This document shows positions 24,243-32,685 of a DNA stretch of 64,000 bases, piece after piece. A program made the translations under genes and the position numbers. Position 1 is the stretch's first letter. Each line of letters begins with the position of its first letter. The notes beneath the pieces were generated by a model, which did no database searches, had not been told where the DNA came from, and saw only the letters and a list, made by a program, of their open reading frames with translations. Origin of the DNA: Microvirga solisilvae (GTDB lineage Bacteria; Pseudomonadota; Alphaproteobacteria; Rhizobiales; Beijerinckiaceae); the NCBI RefSeq assembly GCF_022808595.1, contig NZ_JAKUCN010000008.1:1-64000 (forward strand), read 5' to 3'.

Positions 24243-24473
24243 TTACCCCATGACCCCGAGCACCATCAGCCAAAGGCCGACCAGCAGCGCGGCCGCACCC
24301 GTCAGGCGCTGCCAGACCGAGAGGCGAAGCAGCGAAAAGGTGGGGGCAGCGGCCAAGGCCCTGTGTTCATGGCCCCTGTGTTCATGGTCCCGGTGCTCGT
24401 GACCGGAATGCTCATGACCATGGTGCTCATGCCCATGGTGGTGATGGCCGTGATGGTGGTGGCTGTGCGACAT
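24243..24473 (-). CDS. His-rich single-pass membrane miniprotein at the head of the zinc operon
   Basis: A 76-residue protein. The first 38 residues contain 20 His, arranged as HHHHGHHHHG and repeated GHEH units; the remainder AAAPTFSLLRLSVWQRL leads into one membrane helix (about 57-75, LTGAAALLVGLWLMVLGV). There is no signal peptide ahead of the His region, so the His tail probably sits in the cytoplasm with the C-terminus out, or the reverse by positive-inside rules near R49/R54. It precedes the ATPase gene by three bases. A zinc buffer, sensor or transporter accessory is the obvious inference. The start is uncertain between ATG 24473 and ATG 24485. Confidence 0.75.
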   Translation of the reverse strand: MSHSHHHHGHHHHGHEHHGHEHSGHEHRDHEHRGHEHRALAAAPTFSLLRLSVWQRLTGAAALLVGLWLMVLGVMG

Positions 24474-24509
24474 GCCTTCACACATAGACCGGATCGGTCG
24501 CCTTTTCCA

Positions 24510-24535
24510 GGGGCGTACAGTATTTTATACGCCCC
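24510..24535. promoter_or_regulatory. Inverted repeat upstream of the zinc operon
   Basis: GGGGCGTA (24510-24517) pairs with TACGCCCC (24528-24535); the core GTATTTTATAC (24520-24530) is itself a dyad. It is 30 bases downstream of the glucan gene stop (minus strand) and about 37 bases upstream of the miniprotein start. It may end the glucan transcript or be an operator for the zinc operon. It does not match the usual Zur consensus TGTTATANNATAACA. Confidence 0.45.
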
Positions 24536-24564
24536 TGTTAATATCTTATGGGATAAGGAAAATA

Positions 24565-26148
24565 TCAGAAGGCCGGATGGTACTGGTAGAGCCAGGTCTC
24601 GCTCAGCACCTCGTCCCCGTTGCGTAGGTAGCAGCGCATCTCGACCGGCTCGGTGCCGGTGACCGTCAGGTCGAACTGGGTCCGCCAATGGCCGGGCACA
24701 TCATTTGGCACGGCCTCGGTGAGAATGTTCGTGAACTCGCCGCGCGAGGCGGAGAGAACCGGCTTGGGGATCACGCCGGCCGGCAGCTTGGTGAGCGGCG
24801 CGCCGATGAATTCCACCATGAACTTGCGCACGCCCTTGGGCCGGTTGGTACCGGCCTGGCCACCATTGCCGAAGCGGGTGGCGACGACGCGGGCGAGCGG
24901 GGTCGGGTAGGGCTCTTCCGCCGACCAATGCATGCGGTAGCGCAGGTTCAGGGCCTGGCCCGCGCGGGCGGGCTCGGCGGGCACCCACATAGCCACGATG
25001 TTGTCGTGGATCTCGTCGTCGGTGGGGATTTCCACGAGCTGGATGGAGCCCTTGCCCCAGCTGCCCTGCGGCTCGATCCAGAGCGAGGGGCGGCGGTCGT
25101 AATAGACGCCGTCGAGATAGTGGTCGAAATTGCGGTCGCGTTGGAGCAGGCCGAACCCGCGCGGGTTCTCGTCGCCGAAGGCCGAGGTGATGATGCGCGG
25201 CGGGTTGTTGAGCGGTCGCCAGATGCGCTCGCCGGTGCCGGTCCACAGGGCAAGGCCGTCGGAATCGTGGATTTCCGGACGCCAGTCGATTGCGGTGGCC
25301 TTAGACTTCTCCGAGTACCAATACATGGAGGTGAGCGGGGCGAGGCCCAGGCGCTCCACGTCCTTGCGCAGATAAAGCGCGGTGTCGATGTCCATGATGA
25401 CCGCAGCGGCGCGCTTCATCACGAACTTGTAGGCCCCCGCCACGCTCGGCCCATCGAGCAGCGCATAGATTGTGACCGTGTCCGAGCCTGCCTGTGGCGT
25501 CTCGAAATAGACATGGGTGAAATCGGGGAATTCCTCGTTCCTCCCATGCACGGCCACGTCGACGGCGAGGCCTCGGGCCGAGAGGCCATACTGATAGAGC
25601 TCACCGATGGCGCGGAAATAGGAGGCGCCGAGGAAGGCGACCCAGTCGTTCTTCTTCCAGTCGAGCTTGCCGTTGCGCGCCTCCTGGAAGCGGAACCCCG
25701 CAAAGCCCGTGTTGTCGGGGAGCTTCCGGGCAGGCGAATCCGCCGGCATGTCGAAATAGGCGGTGTCGTAGATGATCTCGCGGGCCTGGCCGTTTTCCAC
25801 CACATGCATGCGCACCGGCTTCTGGAAGAAGCGGCCCATATGGAAGAAGGTGACCGGGAACTCGCTGGGGCCGTTGGCCCAAAGGGCGAGATCGGTCTTG
25901 AACTTGATCTTGCCGTGGGCGTCGTAATCGATCTGATAGAGGATCTCCGGCGAGGGGCTAGGCGGAGCCGCATAGGCCGAACGGGCCATGCTCTCGGCCT
26001 GCTTCTTCAGATCATCGAACGAGAACGGGGCCGGTGCTCCCATGTTCAGGCCTTGCTGCGCCATGGCTCGGCTTGAAAAGCCCTGAGCTGCCAGGGTGGC
26101 CGTGGCGGTTGCGGTTTGCAGAAACTGGCGTCGATTGAGCATGGGCAA
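24565..26148 (-). CDS. OpgG/OpgD-family periplasmic glucan biosynthesis protein (copy 2)
   Basis: A 527-residue paralogue of the gene at 10527. Tat-type signal LNRRQFLQTATATATLAAQG ends near AMAQQ. Shared family blocks are FDDLKKQAESMA, FLGASYFRAIGELYQYGLS, LAPLTSMYWYS, EIHDSDGL and NPRGFGLLQRDRNF, and the C-terminus closes with ETWLYQYHP where the first copy has ETWTYPW. Copy 2 lacks some segments of copy 1 and differs enough to suggest separate roles, for instance OpgG backbone versus OpgD-like. An in-frame ATG two codons inside (26142) is equally possible. It is upstream of the zinc operon but separated by a hairpin. Confidence 0.87.
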   Translation of the reverse strand: MPMLNRRQFLQTATATATLAAQGFSSRAMAQQGLNMGAPAPFSFDDLKKQAESMARSAYAAPPSPSPEILYQIDYDAHGKIKFKTDLALWANGPSEFPVTFFHMGRFFQKPVRMHVVENGQAREIIYDTAYFDMPADSPARKLPDNTGFAGFRFQEARNGKLDWKKNDWVAFLGASYFRAIGELYQYGLSARGLAVDVAVHGRNEEFPDFTHVYFETPQAGSDTVTIYALLDGPSVAGAYKFVMKRAAAVIMDIDTALYLRKDVERLGLAPLTSMYWYSEKSKATAIDWRPEIHDSDGLALWTGTGERIWRPLNNPPRIITSAFGDENPRGFGLLQRDRNFDHYLDGVYYDRRPSLWIEPQGSWGKGSIQLVEIPTDDEIHDNIVAMWVPAEPARAGQALNLRYRMHWSAEEPYPTPLARVVATRFGNGGQAGTNRPKGVRKFMVEFIGAPLTKLPAGVIPKPVLSASRGEFTNILTEAVPNDVPGHWRTQFDLTVTGTEPVEMRCYLRNGDEVLSETWLYQYHPAF

Positions 26149-26299
26149 CGAACTTGTGATCGGAGAGACTGACCCCTACCGACCAAGGTGGCAGGATTAA
26201 GTCCCTCTTAGCCTCTTGAGAAAACTTCGTCAGCAGCCAAAACTAGGCTCACACACAGGCAGTGCAACAATGCTGCCGAAAATATAGGGAGTACGCTTA

Positions 26300-27268
26300 A
26301 TGAAAAGATCCATCATGCGCCGTCTCGTAGGCGCCGCGACCGCTCTGGCTCTGGCAGGGGCGAGCATGCCGGCCCAGGCGCAGCAGGATTTCATCAACGT
26401 CCTGACCGGCGGCACTTCGGGGGTCTATTACCCGCTGGGTGTGGCGCTCTCCAAGGTATTCACGGAAAAAGTCCAGGGCTCGCGTCCCTCCGTCCAGGCC
26501 ACCAAGGCCTCCGTTGAGAACCTCACGCTTCTCCAGCAGGGCAAGGGCGAGATCGGCTTCACCCTCGGCGACAGCCTGGCCATGGCCTGGGCGGGCGATG
26601 AGGAGGCCGGGTTCAAGGCCAAGCAAGACAAGCTGCGCGGCGTCACCGCCATCTATCCCAACTACATCCAGATCGTGGCCACCAAGGAATCCGGCATCAA
26701 GTCGCTGGCCGACCTGAAGGGCAAGCGTCTCTCCGTCGGTGCTCCGAAATCCGGCACCGAGCTCAACGCCCGCGCGATCCTGCAGGGCGCAGGCCTCACC
26801 TACAAGGATCTCGGCAAGGTCGAGTATCTGCCCTTCGGCGAATCCGTCGAGCTCATGAAGAACCGCCAGCTCGACGCCACGCTGCAATCGGCAGGCCTCG
26901 GCGTGTCCTCGATCCGCGATCTCGCCACCTCCGTTCCGATCGTCGTGGTGGAGATCCCCGCTGCCGTCGTGGACAAGGTCGGCACGCCCTATGTGAAGGT
27001 CACGATTCCGGCGAACACTTATGATGGCCAGACCGCGCCGGTGCAGACCGCCGCCGTCGTGAACTATCTCGTCACCCATTCCGGCGTGAAGGATGAGACC
27101 GTCTATCAGATGACGAAGGCGATCTACGAGAGCCTGCCCGATCTTGCGGCCGCGCACGCCGCCGCGAAGGACATCAAGCTCGACAGCGCTCTCTCCGGCA
27201 TGCCGGTGCCGATGCATCCCGGTGCACAGCGCTATTTCGACGAGAAGGGCGTGAAGAAGGGCTCCTAA
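26300..27268 (+). CDS. TRAP transporter TAXI-family solute-binding protein
   Basis: A 322-residue periplasmic receptor. The signal peptide ends near PAQA-QQ (residue 27). The mature start FINVLTGGTSGVYYPLGVAL is the TAXI signature, and LKGKRLSVGAPKSGTELNAR matches the family's second block. TAXI receptors bind small organic acids or amino acids such as glutamate; the ligand is unknown. ATG at 26300 follows GGGAG. It is the first gene of a receptor-permease-DUF1850 operon. Confidence 0.9.
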   Translation: MKRSIMRRLVGAATALALAGASMPAQAQQDFINVLTGGTSGVYYPLGVALSKVFTEKVQGSRPSVQATKASVENLTLLQQGKGEIGFTLGDSLAMAWAGDEEAGFKAKQDKLRGVTAIYPNYIQIVATKESGIKSLADLKGKRLSVGAPKSGTELNARAILQGAGLTYKDLGKVEYLPFGESVELMKNRQLDATLQSAGLGVSSIRDLATSVPIVVVEIPAAVVDKVGTPYVKVTIPANTYDGQTAPVQTAAVVNYLVTHSGVKDETVYQMTKAIYESLPDLAAAHAAAKDIKLDSALSGMPVPMHPGAQRYFDEKGVKKGS

Positions 27269-27291
27269 TCCCTTCGAACGATTTACATTCC

Positions 27292-27322
27292 AGCCGGGGC
27301 AGGTGAACTGCTCCGGCTTTTT
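27292..27322 (+). terminator. Terminator/attenuator between TAXI receptor and permease
   Basis: AGCCGGGGCAG (27292-27302) pairs with CTGCTCCGGCT (27308-27318; one G-T pair) around GTGAA, followed by five T. It lies inside an operon, which would let the receptor be made in excess of the permease by partial readthrough. Confidence 0.8.
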
Positions 27323-27361
27323 AATGACAAGAACAATAAATTTTTCAGGAGACGCGGCGCG

Positions 27362-29662
27362 ATGAGCCAGAGTGCAAACACATCCGAACTCGCCCAGATG
27401 GAGGCTCCCTCCGAGAGCGTGAATCCGGAGCATGGCTTGCCGGAGAATTTCGGTGAAGGGCTCTGGGGTCGGCTTCTTTTCTGGATCGCGGTGTCGTTTT
27501 CCACCTTCCAGATCATCACGTCCTTCGGCATCCCGCTCGATCAGCCCTTCATTGCAGGCGTGAGCCTGTTCCAGATTCTCGGCGTCGTCATGGTAGCCTG
27601 GGCCGCATGGCTGGTCGCGCTGGCCGTGCGTCGGCGCAGCATTGTCGACGGCTTACTCGGATGGCTGGCGATTGCGGTCGCTTTTGGCCTCGTTCTCTGG
27701 TTCGGCGGCAGCGTGCCGAGCCAGGTCGTGCGCGCGCTCCATGTAGGCTTCCTGTGTCTCGTTGCAGCAGCGATGGTCGCCAATCACCGCTCCGGATCTC
27801 CGGCCATGCGTCTGGTCGGATGGCTCGTGGGCGTCGTGGCTTTCGCGGTCGGCCTCTATCAATGGTATTTGTACAACGATCTCGTGATCCGCGCCGGTGA
27901 TATGACGACGGGCGATCTCATCTCCGGCATCGCCGCGCTCGTGGTTCTCTTCTATCTGGTCTGGCGCGTGATGGGCATTGCGCTTCCCATCGTGGCAGGC
28001 CTCTTCCTCGCCTATTGCTTGTTCGGCAATTACCTGCCTGCGCCGCTCGATCATCGCGGCTATTCGCTCGAACAGGTGATCGAGCACATGGCCTTCGGTA
28101 CGGAAGGCATCTACGGCACGCCGACTCTGGTGTCCGCGACCTACATCTTCCTCTTCATCCTGTTCGGCGCCTTCATGGAGAAGGCGGGTGTCATCGATTT
28201 CTTCAACGACATTTCGATGGCCGTGTTCGGCGACAAGCAGGGCGGACCGGGCAAGGTCTGCGTGGCGTCGTCAGCGCTCATGGGCACCGTCTCAGGTTCG
28301 GGCGTCGCCAATGTGGTGGCCTCGGGCCAATTCACGATTCCGCTGATGAAGCGCTTCGGTTTCCCCTCGGCCTTCGCAGGCGGCGTCGAGGCAACGTCGT
28401 CCATGGGCGGCCAGATCATGCCGCCGGTCATGGGTGCGGTCGCCTTCATCATGGCCGAGACCATCGACGTGCCGTATTCGGAGATCGTGAAAGCTGCGAT
28501 CATTCCGGCGCTCCTCTACTTCGCATCCTGCTATCTCGCGGTGCATCTGGAGGCCGGTAAGCGCAACCTGCGCGGCCTGCCGAAATCCGAGTTGCCGAAT
28601 GCGTGGACGGAGCTGAAGACGAAGTGGTTTCTCATCGCGCCGCTCGGCGTTCTCGTCTACCTGCTCTTTGCCGGATACACGCCGCTCTTTGCCGGCGCGG
28701 TCGGCCTGTCGCTGACCGTGGCGCTCATTCTCGGTACGGCCATCGTGATGGGCCTCGGCACGCCTGCCCTGCGCGTCGCGTTCTGGATCGGCCTCGCGCT
28801 CGTCTCGGCGTATTCGCTTGCATCGAGCGTCACGCTGGTCGTTGCCGTCGTCGCAGCTCTGTCCCTATGGAACGCTTTCTCGGGACGCGGGCGTACGACG
28901 CTTCAGGCCTGCGTCGATGCCATGGCGGATGGTGCGCGTCAGGCGCTGCCGGTCGGCCTTGCCTGCGCCGTCGTCGGCATCGTGATCGGCACGATGACGC
29001 TGACAGGTCTCGGCACCATCGTCGGCACCTGGATGATCTCCATCGGCAAGGACAACATTTTTGCTGCCCTCGTGCTCACGATGATCTTCAGCCTGATCCT
29101 CGGCATGGGCATTCCGACGATTCCGAACTACATCATCACCTCGTCGCTGGCCGCGCCCATTCTGCTGCAGCTCGATGTGCCGCTCATCGTCTCGCACATG
29201 TTCGTGTTCTATTTCGGCATTATGGCGGATCTCACGCCGCCTGTGGCGCTCGCGGCCTTCGCTGCGGCTCCGATGGCGAAGGAATCGGGCCTCAAGATCG
29301 GCGTGCAGGCGGTGAAGATCGCGCTGCCGGGCTTCGTCGTGCCCTACATGGCCGTGTACGATCCGAACCTGATGCTGCAGCCCGTGCCGGGGCTCGAGGG
29401 CGCGGGCTATTGGATGGCGGTGGTCTACATCGTGCTCAAGGCGACGCTCGCCATGGCGCTGTGGGGAATGGCGGCCATCGGCTTCTTCCTGAAGCCTCTG
29501 GCATGGTGGGAGCGTCTCTGGGCGACGGCCGCTGCGGCCTTGCTCGTCGCCGCGCTTCCGATCACCGACGAGATCGGCTTCGTGCTGTCGGCGCTCTTCG
29601 TCGGGTACCATGTCTGGAAAACCCGCAAGGCTGCGGCGCCGCTCACGCCCGCGCATTCATGA
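27362..29662 (+). CDS. TRAP transporter fused permease (4TM plus 12TM)
   Basis: A 766-residue inner-membrane protein in which the small and large TRAP subunits are fused, as is usual for TAXI systems. The first part has about six hydrophobic helices, and the large part carries GTVSGSGVANVVASGQFTIP and SMGGQIMPPVMGAVAF, the family's DctM-like block, plus MGIPTIPNYIITSSLAAP near the second repeat. The transporter uses a cation gradient with the upstream receptor. An ATGA overlap joins it to the DUF1850 gene. Confidence 0.92.
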   Translation: MSQSANTSELAQMEAPSESVNPEHGLPENFGEGLWGRLLFWIAVSFSTFQIITSFGIPLDQPFIAGVSLFQILGVVMVAWAAWLVALAVRRRSIVDGLLGWLAIAVAFGLVLWFGGSVPSQVVRALHVGFLCLVAAAMVANHRSGSPAMRLVGWLVGVVAFAVGLYQWYLYNDLVIRAGDMTTGDLISGIAALVVLFYLVWRVMGIALPIVAGLFLAYCLFGNYLPAPLDHRGYSLEQVIEHMAFGTEGIYGTPTLVSATYIFLFILFGAFMEKAGVIDFFNDISMAVFGDKQGGPGKVCVASSALMGTVSGSGVANVVASGQFTIPLMKRFGFPSAFAGGVEATSSMGGQIMPPVMGAVAFIMAETIDVPYSEIVKAAIIPALLYFASCYLAVHLEAGKRNLRGLPKSELPNAWTELKTKWFLIAPLGVLVYLLFAGYTPLFAGAVGLSLTVALILGTAIVMGLGTPALRVAFWIGLALVSAYSLASSVTLVVAVVAALSLWNAFSGRGRTTLQACVDAMADGARQALPVGLACAVVGIVIGTMTLTGLGTIVGTWMISIGKDNIFAALVLTMIFSLILGMGIPTIPNYIITSSLAAPILLQLDVPLIVSHMFVFYFGIMADLTPPVALAAFAAAPMAKESGLKIGVQAVKIALPGFVVPYMAVYDPNLMLQPVPGLEGAGYWMAVVYIVLKATLAMALWGMAAIGFFLKPLAWWERLWATAAAALLVAALPITDEIGFVLSALFVGYHVWKTRKAAAPLTPAHS

Positions 29663-30030
29663 TCTGCCTCGTCGCAGGCAAGGTCGTCGCGCCGCTGATG
29701 GTGAGCGCGATGACCCTTGCCTGGACTCACTCGGTCGAAAAGATCGCGTGGGAGGAGGATTGGCGCGCGACGCCTGCGGGCCTCGAACTCGTCGAGGCGA
29801 GGGTGAAGGGCTCGGGCGCAGGCATGGAGCCGCCGCCGGAGGCGCGGCTCGTCAACGGCGTCTACGTTTGGAGACCGAAGGTGCCGCCGCAATTCGAGGT
29901 GGTCATGCGCCGCTCGGGCGCGACGGCGGATTGGCGGATCTGCATGTCAGGCCAATGCCGCCCCATGGAGGCCTATGTGCCGCCTGATGCGGACCCGGTC
30001 GTGATGCGGATGTGTAAGGCGAGCCCTTAG
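29659..30030 (+). CDS. DUF1850 protein of the TAXI-TRAP operon
   Basis: A 123-residue protein. The DUF1850 signature LAWTHSVEKIAWEEDWRA is followed by GSGAGMEPP, the two usual conserved blocks; the C-terminal part has Cys pairs (RICMSGQC). Family members are found almost only next to TAXI permeases, so a structural or accessory role is likely. The ATG at 29659 overlaps the permease stop by four bases (ATGA). A weak N-terminal hydrophobic stretch (CLVAGKVVAPLMVSAM) may be a signal. The much longer open frame upstream is a shadow of the permease. Confidence 0.85.
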   Translation: MICLVAGKVVAPLMVSAMTLAWTHSVEKIAWEEDWRATPAGLELVEARVKGSGAGMEPPPEARLVNGVYVWRPKVPPQFEVVMRRSGATADWRICMSGQCRPMEAYVPPDADPVVMRMCKASP

Positions 30031-30032
30031 AC

Positions 30033-30269
30033 TTATTCGGCCAGGGGCTCGACGGCGACGCAGCGGCGCCAGAGGTTCACGAGGAAATAGATGGCGAGCA
30101 GGCTGAACAGGCCCATGAGCACATAGCCCACGATGTGGCCGAGTTCGAACAGGCCGGCGATGGCCCAGCCGGCGGAGATCGCCACGCCGAACACTTCCGC
30201 GCCCACCAGGATCATGATGCTGATGATGGTGATGAGGTTGCGCCAGTTGGTGCTTTTCGCCTGAGCCAC
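30033..30269 (-). CDS. Small membrane protein with two helices
   Basis: A 78-residue protein with two hydrophobic helices, about 12-39 and 42-67, and a short acidic C-terminus. No family recognised. It converges on the DUF1850 gene (stops two bases apart), so it is not in that operon, and faces away from the GGT-family gene, which starts 100 bases to the right. Hydrophobic profile and start codon context make it a real gene, though function is unknown. Confidence 0.65.
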   Translation of the reverse strand: MAQAKSTNWRNLITIISIMILVGAEVFGVAISAGWAIAGLFELGHIVGYVLMGLFSLLAIYFLVNLWRRCVAVEPLAE

Positions 30270-30370
30270 AGTCTCGTACTCCTTGATCGATGCCGGAAGG
30301 GACTACCCTAAACGCCCCCTCCGGTGCAAGTTTCCCTTGAACCTCCATTCTGTCGCGTCCTTAAAAAAGC

Positions 30371-31966
30371 ATGCCTGAGACCCCCGTTTTCTCGACCGCC
30401 GCCGTCGCGGCCCCCCATTGGCAGGCCGCCGAGACCGGCCAGACGATCCTGGCTTCGGGCGGCAATGCCGTGGAGGCCATGGTCGCCATGGCGGCCACCA
30501 TTGCCGTGGTCTATCCGCACATGAACGGGCTTGGCGGCGACGGCTTCTGGCTGGTGCGGGAGCCCAAGGGCCGGGTCCATGCCCTCGACGCCTCGGGGCC
30601 TGCCGGGTCGCTCGCCACCATCAAGCGCTACCGGAACAAAGAGTATGAGAGCATCCCGCCGCGTGGACCCGATGCGGCGCTGACCGTCGCCGGCGCGGTG
30701 AGCGGTTGGGGCCTGGCGCTCGAACTCGCCAAGGCGCTCGGCGGGCAATTGCCGCGCGACATGCTGCTTTCCGATTCCATTCGCCTTGCCCGCGAAGGCT
30801 ACAGGATCGGCGCGTCCGAGGGGCGCTATGGCCTGCTGGAGCGGGAAGCGCTCTTCGCTGCTCCCGGCTTCGCTGACGCTTTCCTGATCGACGGCAAGTT
30901 GCAGGCGGCAGGCGAGACGCGTCGCGCTCCCAAGCTCGCGGAGACGCTGGAGCAGCTGGCCCATGCGGGGTTGGCCGATTTCTATCGCGGCGATGTGGGG
31001 CGCGAGATCGCCGCCGATCTTGAGCGCATCGGAAGCCCCATCACGCGAAAAGATATCGAGACCTATCAGGCGCGCGTGGTGAAGCCGCTCTCCGTGGAGT
31101 TGAAGCACTCGACCGTTTACAACATGCCGCCCCCGAGCCAGGGCTTGGCTACGCTTCTCATGCTCGGCCTGTTTCATCGCCTCGACGTGAAGCATGGCGA
31201 GACGCCCGAGCATCATCACGGGCTGATCGAAGCTGCGAAGCGAGCCTTTGCGATCCGCGACAAGGTGATTGTCGATCCGAGTGATTTGACGCTCGATCCC
31301 GCATCGTTCCTCACACGTGAGGTGTTCGAGAAGGAAGCGGCGATGATCGAGATGCGTCGTGCTGCGCCGTATCCGCCGCGCCCCGCCGATGGCGACACGA
31401 TCTGGATGGGCTGCATCGACAAGGATGGGTTGGCGGTGTCCTACATTCAGTCGGTCTATTGGTCGTTTGGATCAGGCTGCGTGCTGCCATCGACCGGCAT
31501 TCACTGGCATAACAGGGGCTTTGCCTTCTCGCTCGATCCGAAAAGCATGCGCGCGCTGGAGCCAGGCAAGAAACCGTTCCACACGCTCAATCCGGGACTC
31601 GCGGTGTTCAACGACGGGCGTGTGCTCTCCTACGGAACCATGGGTGGCGAGCCGCAGCCGCAAATCCTCGGCCAGATTTTTACGCGGTACGCGGATTTCG
31701 GCATGAGCCTCGCGGATGCGGTCGATGCGCCGCGTTGGACGTTCGGCAAGAGCTGGAAGGCGCCGTCAGTGACGTTGAAGGTGGAGGACCGCTTCGACCC
31801 GAGCCTGCTGCGTGCACTATCGAGCTACGGTCATCCGGTGGAGGAGATCGGCAAGTCCTACGCGGATGCCATGGGCCATGCGGGCATGTTGGTCAAACAT
31901 CCGCGCAACGGCCGTGTCGAGGCCGTGCACGATCCGCGCTCGGATGGTGGATCGCTGGGGCTTTAG
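30371..31966 (+). CDS. Gamma-glutamyltransferase-family Ntn-hydrolase, no signal peptide
   Basis: A 531-residue Ggt-family protein. The catalytic Thr that would be exposed by self-cleavage is T343 in DGDTIWMGCIDKDG, followed by the family segment AVSYIQSVYWSFGSG. The usual T-T-H/S after the nucleophile is replaced by T-I-W, and there is no export signal, unlike periplasmic glutathione-degrading GGTs; both features recall the cytosolic oxamate amidohydrolase (HpxW) and related cytoplasmic members. The GLGGDGFWLV segment at 53-62 is conserved. The stop shares four bases with the stop of the convergent YitT gene. Confidence 0.82.
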   Translation: MPETPVFSTAAVAAPHWQAAETGQTILASGGNAVEAMVAMAATIAVVYPHMNGLGGDGFWLVREPKGRVHALDASGPAGSLATIKRYRNKEYESIPPRGPDAALTVAGAVSGWGLALELAKALGGQLPRDMLLSDSIRLAREGYRIGASEGRYGLLEREALFAAPGFADAFLIDGKLQAAGETRRAPKLAETLEQLAHAGLADFYRGDVGREIAADLERIGSPITRKDIETYQARVVKPLSVELKHSTVYNMPPPSQGLATLLMLGLFHRLDVKHGETPEHHHGLIEAAKRAFAIRDKVIVDPSDLTLDPASFLTREVFEKEAAMIEMRRAAPYPPRPADGDTIWMGCIDKDGLAVSYIQSVYWSFGSGCVLPSTGIHWHNRGFAFSLDPKSMRALEPGKKPFHTLNPGLAVFNDGRVLSYGTMGGEPQPQILGQIFTRYADFGMSLADAVDAPRWTFGKSWKAPSVTLKVEDRFDPSLLRALSSYGHPVEEIGKSYADAMGHAGMLVKHPRNGRVEAVHDPRSDGGSLGL

Positions 31967-32577
31967 CTGACACCCGTGTAACGTCCTGGCCGATGGTTCG
32001 TCGCGAGGATCAGGTTGAGCACGGCGGTGCCGACGAGCGAGAGCGCGACCTTGTCGACATCGATCACGAAGAGCGACGAGAGCAGGATCACCGCATCGAT
32101 GGCGAGCTGCACATAGCCCGCGCGGATGCCGTAGCGCTCCTGCGCGTAGAGCGCGAGGATGTTGACGCCGCCGAGACTCGTACGGTGGCGGAAGAGAACG
32201 AGCAGGCCCACGCCCATCAGTACGCCGCCCGCCACCGCCGCATAGATCGGGTTGAGATTCTCGATGCCGATCCAGCCCGGCGTGAGCTTCGCGAGATAGG
32301 ACACCAGCAGAACGGCGAGGAAGGTGCGCACCGTGAGCTTCCAGCCCATCCGCAGGATCGAGAGCGCGTAGAAGGGCAGGTTGATGGCGAAGAACAGCGT
32401 GCCGAAATCGAGCTGCGTCGCGTATTGCAGGAGCAGCGCGAGCCCCGCCGTGCCGCCTGTGAGCAAGGTGACTTTCGTGTAGAGGGTCACGCCCAATGCC
32501 ACCATCAGCGTGCCGGTGAATCCGGCGAAGATGTCTTCGTAAAGACGATGCGCGCTCGCTGACGACGAATTGGGCAC
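31963..32577 (-). CDS. YitT-family membrane protein
   Basis: A 204-residue inner-membrane protein of the YitT (DUF161) family, with five to six hydrophobic helices. The segment VLFRHRTSLGGVNILALYAQ is the typical conserved loop and TLLTGGTAGLALLL the first one. It lacks the C-terminal DUF2179 domain found in longer members. Function unknown. It faces the GGT gene and overlaps its stop codon. Confidence 0.82.
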   Translation of the reverse strand: MPNSSSASAHRLYEDIFAGFTGTLMVALGVTLYTKVTLLTGGTAGLALLLQYATQLDFGTLFFAINLPFYALSILRMGWKLTVRTFLAVLLVSYLAKLTPGWIGIENLNPIYAAVAGGVLMGVGLLVLFRHRTSLGGVNILALYAQERYGIRAGYVQLAIDAVILLSSLFVIDVDKVALSLVGTAVLNLILATNHRPGRYTGVS

Positions 32578-32642
32578 CTGTTGCTCCCTGTCCTGACGGC
32601 GGAGCTATAGCGGGGCGCTCTCCAGGTCACAACGCATGCAAA

Positions 32643-32685
32643 TGAAGGGTTGCGCGGCGAGCTTTGCGCTTCATGCAACCCTTCA
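32643..32685. terminator. Inverted repeat at the end of the NicO gene
   Basis: TGAAGGGTTGC (32643-32653) pairs perfectly with GCAACCCTTCA (32675-32685); an inner GCGC pair closes further. The right arm contains the last codon region and stop of the NicO gene. It lies between two same-strand genes (NicO upstream, YitT downstream) and probably ends the NicO transcript. Confidence 0.65.

Noticed and set aside
24486..24564. Zur operator
   Set aside because: The dyad present does not match the TGTTATANNATAACA-type consensus; reported only as an unassigned inverted repeat.
28603..29658. N-terminal extension of the DUF1850 frame
   Set aside because: It is the +1 shadow of the TRAP permease; the DUF1850 domain starts at the ATGA overlap.
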